Positions 29,511 through 39,963 of a stretch of DNA of 40,348 nucleotides are shown one piece after another. The stretch comes from Chara braunii (lineage: Eukaryota > Streptophyta > Charophyceae > Charales > Characeae), in NCBI GenBank assembly GCA_003427395.1, contig BFEA01000182.1, positions 1,993,939 to 2,034,286 of the forward strand, in the 5' to 3' direction. Position 1 is the first letter of the stretch; each line of letters opens with the position of its first letter. Both the position numbers and the translations under genes were made by a program. The notes under the pieces were generated by a model that was not told where the DNA came from, searched no databases, and worked only from the letters and a program-made list of their open reading frames with translations.

Positions 29511-29841
29511 TTCTAAGGAGGGTGGGAGGAACTAGTTCTTTAGCGATGGACATCCGACGCCTGGTACTGGGGCGAAGAGGTTCTCTCCCCTCCCTTAGCA
29601 ACCTGCTCAGTCAATCCTCTGGTTGCCAGAGTAATCAATGCTGCAGGGTTCACAACTATCTCTTCTGATTCAGCCTGTTCTCATCTTATTTTCAATCTGC
29701 AATGGGACGTTGGACCCGTTTTCCAGCAGGTGATGCTCCCCACCAATAGATGGAGCCCCTCCCCGGGTGCTAGCGGCGTCTGCTCTTATCAACACCTCTA
29801 GCATTGCAGGGGGGTGATTTTTGTTAAAAAAAAACAACAAC
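29511..29841 (+). mobile_element. Longest copy of the poly(A) retroposon family
   Basis: It begins at or before TTCTAAGGAGGGTGGGAGG, continues through GAAGAGGTTCTCTCCCCTCC, GAGTAATCAATGCTG, TTTTCCAGCAGGTGATGCTC and AATAGATGGAGCCC, reaches the hairpin core (GGTGCTAGCG, TGCTCTTATCAACACCTCTA) and ends in an A-rich tail (29825-29841). It matches both halves of the copy split by the chromovirus, and its 3' part matches the copies at 23716 and 19864. I found no clear target duplication, so the true start is uncertain. The A-box/B-box pattern of a tRNA SINE is not obvious; a 5'-truncated LINE tail is an alternative. Confidence 0.8.
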
Positions 29842-29885
29842 GAAGGGGAAGATCAGGAAATTTCTTTGGCTAAACTTGTGACTTA

Positions 29886-31735
29886 GAAAGTGCACATCGT
29901 GCACTCCATTGATGATGCACGCAAGAAGGAGCTCCTAGCCTTTGTCCACGCGCTTAAGCGGTGGCGGCACTTCCTCGTTGGTTGAAGACAATTCCGATGG
30001 GTAACGGACAACAATCCATTGGTCTTCTACAAGACCCAAGACACCGTCAATAGCACGATCGCCCGTTGGATGGCTTTCATCGACCAATTCGACTTCTTTC
30101 CCGATCACATTCCGGGGAAGTCTAACCGTTTTGTGGATCCTCTTTCACAGCGTCGGGATCATTGTACCGTAGTCTATTCGACCTTCGAGATCGACGACGA
30201 CCTGCGGGACAGCTTCATCCGCAGCTACCAAGCCGACCCCGAGTTTCGCGACAAGTACGAGAATCGCTCCTCTCCTAATCCGGCGCCTTCGCACTACTGG
30301 ATCCAAGAGGGGTACTTGCTTGTCCACACGCGGGACAAGGACCTTCTTTGCGTACCACGGGACTCTCACTTGCGTACACGGCTTCATGGCGAGTTCCATG
30401 ATACTCCCGCCACCAGACACTTTGGAGTCAATCGAATGATTGCCTGACTTCGCGAGCGCTTTTGGTGGCCCGGCCTTCTCGGCCACGTCATGCGCTATTG
30501 CGAGTCATGCGAGGTTTGCCGACGCTGCAAATCCCGCAATCATCGTCCGTACAACGAGTTGCGACCATTACCGGTCCCCTTGCGCCGAAGGGAAGCGATT
30601 GCCATGGACATTACCGGGCTGTTCTCCAAGCACAAGACCGGTGTGGATGAGATTCTAACGGTGGTCGACCGACTCACCAAGTTCGCCATGTTTTTGCCTT
30701 GCCGCTATCATGCCAAGGCACCAAAGTTGGCCGAGGTTCTTTACGCCAGTTGAATTTGAACCACGGGTTATCCCAAGGAAATCGTCTGCGACCGCTCACT
30801 CGGTTCATGTCCGGTTTTTGGTTGGTGCTCATCAAACGATGGGGCTCATCTCTCAAGCCAAGTTCGACTCGCCACCCCCAAACCGATGACCAAATGGAGA
30901 GGGCGCATCAGACCGCCCAGGCTCTCCCCTTCGCACTCTCATCCGTCCCGACCAAAAGGATTGGGTTGAGCGGCTGCCGGATGTCGAGTTGGCAAATAAC
31001 TCGTCCATCCACCCGACTATCGGGATGTCGCCCTTCGAGTTCGAGCACGGCTCGCCGGTCACTTCTCCGTTGGACACAATCATCCCACGAGCGGCCGAGA
31101 GCGACGACCATCTTCTCTTCTTGCGTCGGATGCAAGAGCTACTTGTCAAGGCACACGACTAGACGGCTAAGTCGCAGCAACGCATGAGCCAACATGCCAA
31201 TCACCAACGTCTTCCTTGTCCACTCCGCGCCGACGATCTCGTTTGGGTTTCCGCTGCGGAGTTCAGCCTCGAACAAGATATCTCTCGCAAGCTCCTCCCG
31301 AAATGGATGGGGCCCTGGCCGATCGTGGCACCCGCTGAGGATGCACCCGAAGGACCTTCCTTCATCATTCAGGTGCCCGCCCACTTGTCCGTCTACCCGG
31401 TCTTTCATTGCTCCAAGTTGGCTCTTTACACACCAGCAGAACATGACGACGTTCCTGGGCGATGATCGCAAGACCCACCCTCTATGGACGGTTTTCAAGA
31501 GGTCAGCGACATCATCTCCCAATGACGCTACGGCAACAGACCGACCGAATACTTGGTACACTTTGCGTACTGCACCCACAAAACTGACCGTTGGTTGACC
31601 TGTCCGGAACTCCAAGCAACACCTCCGGATGTTCTCGCATGCTACGAACGCAAGATGCAAGGCAAGCCGGTATCTTCGGCTGCACGTCGCACCCGCGTCC
31701 AGGTTCCATCTTCAGATCGTCAGCTTCGCCCTTGA
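29886..31735 (+). pseudogene. pol: Second chromovirus relic: RNase H, integrase, chromodomain
   Basis: The reading starts in RNase H (KKELLAFVHALKRWRHFLVG, then RWVTDNNPLVFYKT), with TGA at 29983, and continues to DHIPGKSNRFVDPLSQRRD. The integrase zinc domain follows (HGEFHDTPATRHFG, TGA 30445, ESCEVCRRC). The core has its first acidic residue in AIAMDITGLFSKH and LTVVDRLTKF, and the rest is frameshifted: RHPQTDDQMERAHQTAQ carries the glutamate at about 30898, and VELANNSSIHPTIGMSPFEF follows in yet another frame with TAG at 31160. A C-terminal region (PCPLRADDLVWVSAAEF; HCSKLALYTPAEHD) leads to a chromodomain-like end (EYLVHFAYCTHKTDRWLTC; PPDVLACYERK) closing at TGA 31733-31735. Gag, protease and RT are missing; the copy starts just after the retroposon tail. 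It differs clearly from the element at 4274. Confidence 0.9.
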
Positions 31736-31753
31736 CCCGGCTTGACTTCATAA

Positions 31754-32460
31754 GGGAGGGGGGGGGGGGGTACATGTTGCGCCTGCACACGGGCCCATTT
31801 CAAGGGGCCCGACGGTTGTTGAGGGGCCCCCAGGCCGCATGCCATCAGACATGCGCCCTGGAGGCCCACGGCGGCCCCCAGGCCGCAGATTTCACATAAA
31901 GGCGGAAGTATTTATTTATTTACTGACCGTTGCCTTGTCCCTTGTCTGTGCAGACGACATTTCGGACTTGCAGAACTAAAGGCAACACCTTGGGCCAGGT
32001 ACAGAGACACGAGGCCCTCCCGAAACCAGGTGCGTTTTGGCGCCTGACTCAACGGTACCGGTACCGTTTCGGACCTGAGGCACCAAGGCAGCGCCTTGGG
32101 CCAGGTGCACAGGAACAGGGCCTGATCTAGGCCTGGCACATTTTTGTGCCTGCTGCATCAGCAGCATGGTCTGGACGTCCGGTAGGGACCCAGACCAGCT
32201 GGACCATTTCTGAGGCCAGCACCAGGTAGGTCCATCCGCCCGGCGCTACATATAGCTGGGCAGTGGCTGGGCCAGGGACAGTTCAAGCAGCTCATTTCTT
32301 GAGCGACACGCTGCTGGACCGGCGCTGCAGCTTCGCGCTGCACTTCACTGCTAACTAGAGATAGTGGAGTAGGTAGGAGAGGGCCTAGGCCATACCCGCA
32401 GACGGTGGACCTACCTGGCACCCTAGCTGGGACTCCCCCCGCGACCTGCACAAGACAGCA
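31754..32460 (+). repeat. Polypurine tract and probable 3' LTR of the second chromovirus
   Basis: GGGAGGG followed by ten more G (31754-31770) is a good plus-strand primer (polypurine) tract, and TG at 31775 (TGTTGCGCCTGCAC) is a plausible LTR start. A TATA-like TATTTATTTATTTA lies at 31910-31923. A 106-bp offset duplication (CCTTGGGCCAGG at 31988 and 32094) follows, with a perfect 18-bp palindrome AACGGTACCGGTACCGTT at 32051-32068 between the copies. No second LTR is present for comparison, so the right end is uncertain. Confidence 0.5.
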
Positions 32461-32636
32461 ACCACACGGTAGTCAGTGACGACGGAATTCCTGCAGGTGA
32501 GATAGTAGGGAGGACGGTCTCCTCGTCTCCCCCCCCCCCCTGTGGTTACAGGCGGAGGATATAGGCAGACTTTACCGTGGGCATGTCGCCCAGGATCTGA
32601 TTCGAGATTTTTGAGACAGGCAGTGATTGGACATCG
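32461..32636. other. No gene recognised
   Basis: Short unassigned stretch with a C-run at 32530-32540. Confidence 0.4.
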
Positions 32637-32995
32637 GCAAGCGACTATTTTTGGACTTCGCTATTGCGACTTACCTCCATCTTTGTCTCTCGCTCCCTTC
32701 CATCTCTCGTCTGTGGTACCTCCCCATGTGTGTGTACAAGGAGGGACCTTTCTTCTTGTGTGCGGTCCCTCCTCCTCCTCTCACATGTGTGATGTATGAT
32801 GGGATGTCGTGTCAGTCCCGGTCAGGTCATCTTAAAGTTTTCCGTTGCACTACTATGTGCCATTTTGTATGTATCAGGGTGTACATTGCTTGTTGATGCT
32901 CAACTGACATTGCATTGTCCATTCAGTCCTTTTCATCACATTGCGGATCCTTGGCTCTACGTACATCGCCCAACTGGGCATGTAACGAAGTACCA
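32637..32995 (+). repeat. Dispersed repeat, inverted relative to 22425-22775
   Basis: Plus-strand copy of the ~350-bp family described at 22425. It has an insertion relative to the other copy around 32745-32785 (TTTCTTCTTGTGTGCGGTCC). The outer limits are not sharp. Confidence 0.85.
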
Positions 32996-34255
32996 GAAAT
33001 TATCAAAAGATTTGCCACATCCAAGCTCGGAGGAAATCCAGGCACCATAGAAGGAAACAGACTCGTAATGAATGACTGGTTCCCCATGACATCCCATCAC
33101 CTCCAAAGACCGACCATCAACACGGTAAGCCCACAGACCACCACCCCAGAAAAAAACCCACAGTCTACAAGATAGAGCAGATGACACGATCTAAATCCAA
33201 AACACCCAGAAAGTCGTTAACATCACCTACTAATCACCCAGTAACTCCACAGTCAACAGCACAAGTGTTACTAAACCAGATACCTCCCTTGTATCCAGAG
33301 CCAAACCTCTAAGCAACAAAACACATACCTTACACACCCTCCAGCTCCCCCCACCCGTGCACCTTCCACCCCACTCGATAAATTCTACCACCCCCACTTC
33401 GTTTTTCCCCATCTACCACGCTCCCCTTGCACCGAACAACCTTCCCACGGGGCTATACCCCCTCCCCCGAGATTATAGCCCCCCCCCCGGAGTAGAAAAT
33501 AGACAAGGGTTTAGGGTTTAGCTGTTGAGGATGCAATGAACCTCCTAGTTCAACACCAGTGAGCACTCATATTCACACCACATGCATGTATGAGATCACA
33601 CGAAAGTCACACTGGAGACCAGAGAGATGAAGACCAGGTAGCGCAGCTTATCATTACCAAAAAGTAATACAAGAGCAAGAAGAGTTCAAGTCACCAGCGC
33701 TCATCAGCGCATACAAAAGGTAACTAGTAACCAGCATAAGCTCTCAGGTAAGTATCTCTTCCTCACTGCTCTTCTCTCTTCTGAATCTCTTCTCTTGGTC
33801 TTCTCCCTAGCTATGTCCTCTCTGTATCTTCTCTCCCTACATGTGTGCGAACTCACTTCTTTTTCAAGGATCTACTCTGAATACACCCACTGTCAACTCT
33901 ATTAACCCCTCTTTGGTCTACTACTATCTGGTAACATTAACACCCTGCGCTGGCGCAGCTATGGCTGCCTTCTCCTTGCCAGCGCTGTCTTCCTCTCTCT
34001 CTCTCTCTCTCTTAGCGCAGCACTCTGGCTTCAGCGCTCTGCCCCTCACATCAGCGCACAAGTGCACTAGCACTTCCACACTTCTTGCGAACGAGCAATC
34101 TGCCTGAATGTAGTCTTGGGTTGCATTTCAACTCGTGCCAGCCTCTGCTTCTTAGGGCTTGACTGGTTCCGGTGCCACGTCCGCACGGCCTGTCCGCTTC
34201 TGAATGTCAAGGCCTGGAACCTTCCCGGATTTACATAGGTCTGCTTCTGTTTGGG
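32996..34255. other. No gene recognised
   Basis: It holds a C-rich patch with inverted-looking GGCTATACCCC/GATTATAGCCCC (about 33451-33490), a short telomere-like GGGTTTAGGGTTTAG (33508-33522), a CT microsatellite (about 33993-34013), and an unusual density of AGCGC/GCGCT words between 33690 and 34065. No coding signature. Confidence 0.5.
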
Positions 34256-34259
34256 CCTT

Positions 34260-34425
34260 TGAGTCATGACTTTACACTTGTGAACATGACTTTTGACTGT
34301 GGGATGTGACTCCTGTCTCTGGGACACGACTCCCGCCTGTGGGACCACCCTTTTACCCATGGGATGTGACTCTTCAATATGACTCTTCAATATGAGACGT
34401 GACTCTTGCCCCTAAGATGTGACTG
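34260..34425. repeat. ~20-bp minisatellite
   Basis: Seven or eight imperfect units near ATGTGACTCCTGTCTCTGGG, some shortened to 13 bp (ATGACTCTTCAAT twice). Confidence 0.8.
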
Positions 34426-34847
34426 TTTGCTGGGTGCCTGTTGGACTGGACTGCTGAGGTACCCCATTGACGAACTTGGCATCTCTTGTCCAGGCCTCTG
34501 ACCCTGAGATCCGAATTAGGGGTCTGAATCGTGGAAGGCCTTTCAAGGAAAAGCAACTCATTTAAATCTGAGGGCTAAAACACAGTCTTAGGGTAAAGAA
34601 TACTACAGCGCCTAGAAAGTTACGACTAGGATCAAAGTAAAGGACCCAGATGAAGGCCGAACTAGCTTCTACCAACGATCCACACAGATCTGACAGCCTT
34701 ACAGCTGAGAGAAAAAACTAGAGCCAGCCTAGATAGACATGCCGTCAGCTAGTACATTACGAAGTCCATAAGTCTGAGAGGCCTTCCAAGCCCAAGAATA
34801 CGTCAAACAGGCTGACTTAGGCAGGGGTGAAGGGTGGTACATCCTTC
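34426..34847. other. No gene recognised
   Basis: Unassigned DNA; nothing structural or coding seen. Confidence 0.4.
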
Positions 34848-35060
34848 CGTTGCGAAGTAATCAACGCCATCCTTCGGGCCTTCCTACCATAAGGGGGAGG
34901 AGCGTGTGCGAGTACCCATTGTAACTCTTTCTGACTTGCCGGTGGAATAGGAACCGGACTGATGCTCCCCAGAATGGAAAAGGAGCCAGAACCTTAAGGT
35001 TCTGTATTTTTGAAAAAAAAAACAAAAAACAAAGGAACCAGGCTGATGCTTCCCAGAATG
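34848..35060 (+). repeat. Dispersed repeat shared with 23265, with local duplicate
   Basis: TGACTTGCCGGTGGAATAGG at 34932 is shared exactly with 23340. GGAACC-GG-CTGATGCT-CCCAGAATGGAAA recurs about 86 bp further on (34961 and 35045), separated by an A-rich linker. Confidence 0.75.
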
Positions 35061-35192
35061 GAAATGGAGTCAGGGCAATAAGGACCTGCTTTATGGGGGG
35101 AAAAAAGGGAAAAAAACGTTTGCCTCTGTTCGCCATGACATTGCATAAATTTTGTTTTCTAACTTTCAACAGTGAAACCTTTGTAGAATTGA

Positions 35193-35580
35193 GATCTGAA
35201 TGGTGAATAGGGTCACCTTTTTATTGCGTATCACCACATGAAGCCCGATTAACGAGAAAGGTCCCCTGTCGAAAGCCAGTCCCCTTACTAGGTTTTGGAT
35301 CGAGGGCGTCAGAGGTACCGAGTGGGATTACTTGTATTTTTTTATGTTGAAATCTTAGAAGATCAGGATCTGACGGTGAATGCAGTTGTCTTTGCATCCC
35401 CTACCACCTGATGGAGCCCAATTGACAAGATACTTCCCATGTAGAAAGATAGTGCGCTTAATCAGGTTTTCAATCAAGGATGTACACGATACCTCGTGGG
35501 ATTAATTTTTCTATTTCTTTTTATCATTGACCACCTCCTACATCCCTATTGACGAGAGACCTCCCCTGCAAGTCGTCCGC
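35193..35580. repeat. Degenerate 175-bp tandem repeat
   Basis: GATCTGA(A)(T/C)GGTGAAT starts at 35193 and 35368. Both copies then carry a CACCTGATGGAGCCC-like line, ATTGACAAGA-like, a GTAGAAAG/GTCGAAAG line and CGTGGGATTA. A third partial unit is at 35528-35580. Confidence 0.75.
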
Positions 35581-35985
35581 TGCCTCATCTATGTTGAGTC
35601 CTACTCCTCCTCGTCCTCCTGGTGCTCACATGGCAAACTCGAGATTGGCACAACAGAATGCATCACCTCGCATTTCAGTGGCCTACTCGTCCTCCTCCTG
35701 CTGGGGTGTTGTGGATGTGGTGTCGGCCAACGAGCGGTAAGGCTCAAATGCAGTGAGGCAGGCCACCCTAGGCTCGGCCTCGTATTTCAGAGAGATTCTG
35801 GCCCCATCTGGAAGACTCTACTGAACCGAAAAAATGGCCGAAGTATTTTGGACGAGGAGCCGGTGTCGAGCGCATCGGCTCCTGCCTTTTTGCAAAGCGC
35901 GAGAACACTCCCGGCCGTGTCATGCAGGAGTTAAAGGAAACAAAAACAGAGACAACTTGGGGATGACGTCGAAGCAATTCCGCGA
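35581..35985 (+). other. Open region of unknown nature
   Basis: The region is open in two plus-strand frames. One, beginning MLSPTPPRPPGAHMANSRLA (from about 35591), is Ser/Pro-rich then polar, as gag N-termini often are, and after a stop reads GSNAVRQATLGSASYFREIL. That similarity in style is too weak for a call. Confidence 0.3.
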
Positions 35986-35989
35986 ACCG

Positions 35990-36526
35990 CCGAGATGGTC
36001 GTGGTAGCGTCGTCCCTTCGCCGCTCTAGCCGGGTGCGCCAACTGTACTTCCCGCGGTCCCCTACGACAGAATAGGTTCCTGCGGGGCATAAGCTTTCCT
36101 TCCCCAAGGGGTTGTCACCACCCTTAGGGGCGTATCCCTACCGAGCAACTGACCCACGTGCAAAAGCTTTTAGGTGCAATTGCAGAGGTAGGTCAGCCGA
36201 GGGCGTTTGCTCGTTCGCTGTAGTATACATACGCTTGGTTAAGCGCCAAGTGGACCCAAACGTCGCCCGTCCCTTAGGGCGCTGATCTCCTAAGTACGAA
36301 GCAAACGTCGGTCGACTAGGACGGTCTTAACCATGCGTGAAACCCAACATTAATCCTAGTCCCTTAGACACACAGTCAAACAAAAATTATAACATCCATA
36401 GATATTTACATCAAAAGGAATCGATCGTAGTCGATAAAACTATATATCCAATCCAAAGTAAAAATTGGGAGAACCAAAATCTTTATTTGATACATCCAAT
36501 ATCACAAGATCAAAATAAAATTTGAC
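35990..36526 (-). other. Possible partial group II intron and AT-rich flank
   Basis: On the minus strand, the AT-rich segment 36526-36374 is followed by GTGTGTCTAAGGGACTAGG starting at 36373, which fits a group II intron 5' end (GTGYG). A GC-richer, highly self-complementary region follows, with words such as CATGGTTAAGACCGTCC, AGGAGATCAGCGCCC and CTTGGCGCTTAACCAAG that resemble domain I of plant organellar introns. Domain V was not identified, so this would be a 5' fragment. The flanking 'exon' has stops in all minus frames, while a 62-codon plus-strand frame (36337-36525) shows no domain. An organelle-to-nucleus transfer is possible; confidence is low. Confidence 0.3.
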
Positions 36527-36529
36527 CAC

Positions 36530-37495
36530 CCTGGGTCGAACTTCACAAAACAATCATACAACGGCCAACAAGAAGTTGGCTACCGACAATAGCATTGATG
36601 CAGCCAACAAGGTAGTCGGACTGCCTTAGTTTTGACTTGATGAGACAGGCTGCCAAAGTCATCTATTCCATCCTACTGCCGACTTAAGATTGTGCACGCA
36701 CACACCCGTCTCCACACATTCTCAATCTTCTTGGATGACAGGCTGCTTTGCAGATGACTCTTCATCAGGTGCATTGCTTGAAGTGTTGCATGCCTCTCCC
36801 TCTAGGAAGTGGTCTGGGGTACTCCTCCTCCTCGTCTGAGCACAAGACTCGAATCTCAGAAGTCGGGCCGTCTGCACCGAATCGGCATGTACCCCCCCGC
36901 AGAACGGTCCACTCCAGGTCGATAACAGGGTCGGCTCCTAAAGCAACGAACCCCCGCCCCAAATGCTTCCCAGAGAAAGAGAATGCGTTCACTGCAAGCA
37001 CCTTTCAATTATTCTCATTCCTCCTAAGCTCAGGGTAACTTAGACGAAAAGAATTGAAGGAGATAGAAAATGAGAATCATTTGGAGAGGCATAGGTAGAT
37101 AGGGTCATTCGGGAAAGAAAGGGTCATTCCTCAGGAAAATGCTAAATCCATTTGACCTTATCTGCTTTATTTCAATTGCTTTCACTCACTGAATTAATCT
37201 GTTTCGAAACCACAAGTTCTTTTGACAAGTAGGCAGGTGAAAGGTAGAAAGAAGATAATCGTTTTCATCTTCTCGAGTAGACACCATCAAACTTGTCCTT
37301 TACAACATTCTTCTATCTACCTGCACAACATGCAAAGACAACAAATCAAGAGAAAACCAGTGCAATCTCATGCTCAAGTCATACCTTTTCATTCACATGC
37401 ACGATACGCATGACTTTCCTCTACCTTTTCAATGAACAAGGCCAAGCAAAGTGTGGGTTCACACAGGTGTGAAGGGACAGCTGAGTCAATCAACT
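36530..37495. other. No gene recognised
   Basis: A 78-codon minus-strand frame (37001-36765, MLAVNAFSFSGKHLGRGFVA onward) has plausible composition but no recognised domain. AATTATTCTCATT (37006) and AATGAGAATCATT (37068) form an imperfect inverted pair. Confidence 0.45.
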
Positions 37496-37699
37496 GACCT
37501 TGAGTGAAGTGGTGTCGAATGCGCCGTGGCTCACTCAAGAAAGCCAAGTAACTTATACACGTCGTCGAAGAAACCGCAGTCCTGAAGTAACTCTTGTGCC
37601 AACCGCTAGTCCCAATTTACTCTTTGACTCGCAAGTCCCACTTGCGGCAGTCCCAAGTGTGAAGATGGCGAGCCGCACTCGTCCCAAAAAAATCCACCG

Positions 37700-38040
37700 C
37701 GTCCCACGTCGGTCCAAATTGATCCCAGGCGGTCCCAAGTGGTCCCGGACTACCGCCTGTAGCATCGGATGGTCCCAACTGCCGAAACCGTTCTCACCAC
37801 GCTCTCCAAAAAAATAATAACACTCCCTGGCGTCAAAACCATAAGTGCCACGTGCTCCCAATGGTCAGTGCGTCGCCCACTCATGTCCCACCTAGCCCTA
37901 GATGGTCCCAGGCGGTCCCAACTGATCCCTGGCGGTTCCAAGTCATCCCGCACTATTCCTTCCGGCATCTGATGACGTCACTTGCCAAAATAGTCTTCAC
38001 CACACTTCTCAAAAGAAAATAGAACACTCAAGTTCCCACT
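37700..38040. repeat. Degenerate 203-bp tandem duplication rich in GGTCCCA
   Basis: GCATCGGATG (37762) and GCATCTGATG (37965) anchor two ~120-bp blocks that also share a CCGNACTA-like line, a TCTTCACCAC line and an A-rich AATA-ACACTC line. GGTCCCA words recur throughout 37630-37960. Confidence 0.7.
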
Positions 38041-38350
38041 TCGCCGGCACCACCAGTCCTGCTCACGCGCTCCGCCGGTCCCAAAGTCCCACTAGGTCAA
38101 GGTCAAATGGCCCGACCGCCGCTTACATGTGCACAAAAAACAAGAAAAAAAACAAGCGTGTCGTTCCACCTTGATAGGCGTGGTCCAACACGCACACTGT
38201 CACCACTACTATTAATGTCGTTCGTCGTATCGTCACAACAGTCTCACTGCAATTTACCCCTTCATTGGCGTTGACGGCGTGTCCCTCGACGCACCAAAAG
38301 AAAACCAGCACGTTCTTTCGTCTTAATGCCGCCTGACAAAACCCAATTTC
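38041..38350. other. No gene recognised
   Basis: Unassigned DNA between two degenerate tandem repeats. Confidence 0.4.
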
Positions 38351-38351
38351 G

Positions 38352-38612
38352 GCAGCATAACGCCTAAAAAATTACCGTCGTTGACATCGGGAAAAATCGG
38401 CATCATATTCCCACCAGAACGTCAATTCCGCCATGCCGCAAAATGGACAACATCTTGTCCTGCCGCAAAATGGACAGCACCTCGTCGTGCCGCAAAGCGG
38501 ACAGCACCTCCCCTCAGTTCAGTGTCACCGGACGCGCCACAAATTCCGCAGCATAACGCTGCAAAAATAACCGCCGTCAATGCCAAAAAAAAATCGGCAG
38601 CATATCCCCACA
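38352..38612. repeat. 196-bp duplication enclosing a 27-bp repeat
   Basis: GCAGCATAACGC starts at 38352 and 38548 and both copies continue through TTACCGTCG/TAACCGCCG to AAAATCGGCANCATAT. Between them three 27-bp units start at 38434, 38461 and 38488 (TGCCGCAAAATGGACAGCAC). A 214-codon plus-strand frame (38381-39025) crosses this and is probably fortuitous. Confidence 0.82.
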
Positions 38613-39150
38613 AAAGTGGAGAAGCAGCCTGCTGTGGTCCAGTTCGCCGGTACCTCCACCTGCGCCACCTTGAAGCCTGCCACTGCAAAGGAAGTCCCAC
38701 CGTCAAATTAATAAGGCTTTGGACCTCAATAAAATCTAGGCCCAAAGTACAGCTCTTGCCGCACAGTCCCGGTCCAGCAGCGCGGTCCCAAGAATTGTCC
38801 CAAAGGCCCAACACAAACCTTAGGATGGAGCAGAGTGCTCCCTGCCTCGGCTATGGCTGTCCTCCTCCTTGTCTGGCGCTCTTTTGCAGTCCTCCAACCT
38901 CCTCTAGCGCTGCCTCCAACAACTCCTCCAGCAGCCCGGCGACACTCAAGTGTGTTGTCACACACTGGCAGCACGAGTGCTTCTGTGTGGCAGCTGGGGA
39001 CAACTGCCTTTCTTATAGTGGCTGAGGAGTGTTGGTCGTCACTCCAGCCCCCAGGCAAAATCGCGTGCTCACAGTGAGCCCTTGATCTGTCCAAGATCAA
39101 AGGTTAACTGTAGCCTCACGACAACCACAACCTTAGTGGGGGCAGTTCCC
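38613..39150. other. No gene recognised
   Basis: The tail of the 214-codon frame is Ser/Pro/Cys-rich without a domain; nothing else seen. Confidence 0.45.
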
Positions 39151-39184
39151 GCAACTGCCTCATTTTTTTTTTTTTTTTCTTTAT

Positions 39185-39218
39185 CTCAGCTATCTCGGAA
39201 TTTCACGAGATAGCTGAG
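39185..39218. repeat. Perfect hairpin, 13-bp stem
   Basis: CTCAGCTATCTCG (39185-39197) and CGAGATAGCTGAG (39206-39218) pair perfectly around GAATTTCA, just after a T-run. Confidence 0.95.
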
Positions 39219-39377
39219 CTTTTGTCATTTCCAAATGTGCTTTTCTTTTATTTTTCCGATAAGGGGTTGGAAAGATACAACTCCTTTCATTTTAATGTAT
39301 CTGGACCCGTTTTCCAGGGCAGATACGTCGGGGAAAAGGTTGTACTTAGCCTTTTCCTTTATGACCCCTCAATTTCT

Positions 39378-39463
39378 AGGCTCCCTCTAGAAACGGGAGC
39401 CTGACAGTTACCTCTGGCAGCTTCTACCAGAGGTAACACCTCGTGAGGACAAGTGTCCTCACG
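39378..39463. repeat. Three consecutive perfect hairpins
   Basis: AGGCTCCC/GGGAGCCT (39378-39385 and 39395-39402), GTTACCTCTGG/CCAGAGGTAAC (39407-39417 and 39427-39437) and CGTGAGGAC/GTCCTCACG (39442-39450 and 39455-39463) follow one another with only 4-5 bases between them. Confidence 0.95.
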
Positions 39464-39477
39464 ATCTGTGTAGCACA

Positions 39478-39775
39478 CCGAACATGTTCGGAGTTTTTCC
39501 GAACGTCCGAACATGTTCGGGTGTATGACCGAACGCCTCCCGAACGTGTTCGGCCGAACATATTTAGTTTTTGATTTTTAACATACCTCCCGGAAAAAAG
39601 TTGTTTGTATTATTATTTTACATAACATATATTTTTTCAGATTTTTCGGAGAACTCTTTTTTTTTTTTTTTAATATTTTTATGTTCGCATTCGAAGAGTT
39701 TCGGCGCTTGTTCGCGTTCGGTCCCGAACGTTCGGGTTCGGTCCCGAACGTTCGGGTTCGGTCACCGAGCCCGAA
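39478..39775. repeat. CCGAAC/GTTCGG palindrome cluster
   Basis: The 14-bp palindrome CCGAACATGTTCGG occurs at 39478-39491 and 39507-39520. CGAACGTGTTCG and GTTCGGCCGAAC follow. A 20-bp tandem (GTTCGGTCCCGAACGTTCGG) containing CCCGAACGTTCGGG repeats at about 39716-39757. An AT-rich, T-run spacer separates the two groups. Confidence 0.9.
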
Positions 39776-39802
39776 CACGATGCTACACAGCTCACGAGAA
39801 TA

Positions 39803-39895
39803 AAAGAAAAAAAAACAAAAGAAAAAAAAACAAAAAAAAAAACAAAACAAAACAAAAAAAACAAAAGAAAAATAAAAAGAAAACTAACTTCAACT
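39803..39895. repeat. A-rich AAAACAAAA tract
   Basis: Low-complexity A/C run. It could be a decayed poly(A) tail, but no retroposon body was identified before it. Confidence 0.8.
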
Positions 39896-39963
39896 ATAAC
39901 GCGCTTGACCCTTATGTTGGCCAGGTTCATATTGTTGAAACCAACAACCCTCCCACCATTTAC

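Noticed and set aside
35581-35985. Gag N-terminus of another element
   Set aside because: Only a compositional resemblance; no capsid motif, zinc knuckle or adjoining primer site.
38381-39025. 214-codon plus-strand frame with a nine-residue repeat
   Set aside because: The repeat is a 27-bp DNA minisatellite within a 196-bp duplication; no domain, and the flanks are equally repetitive.
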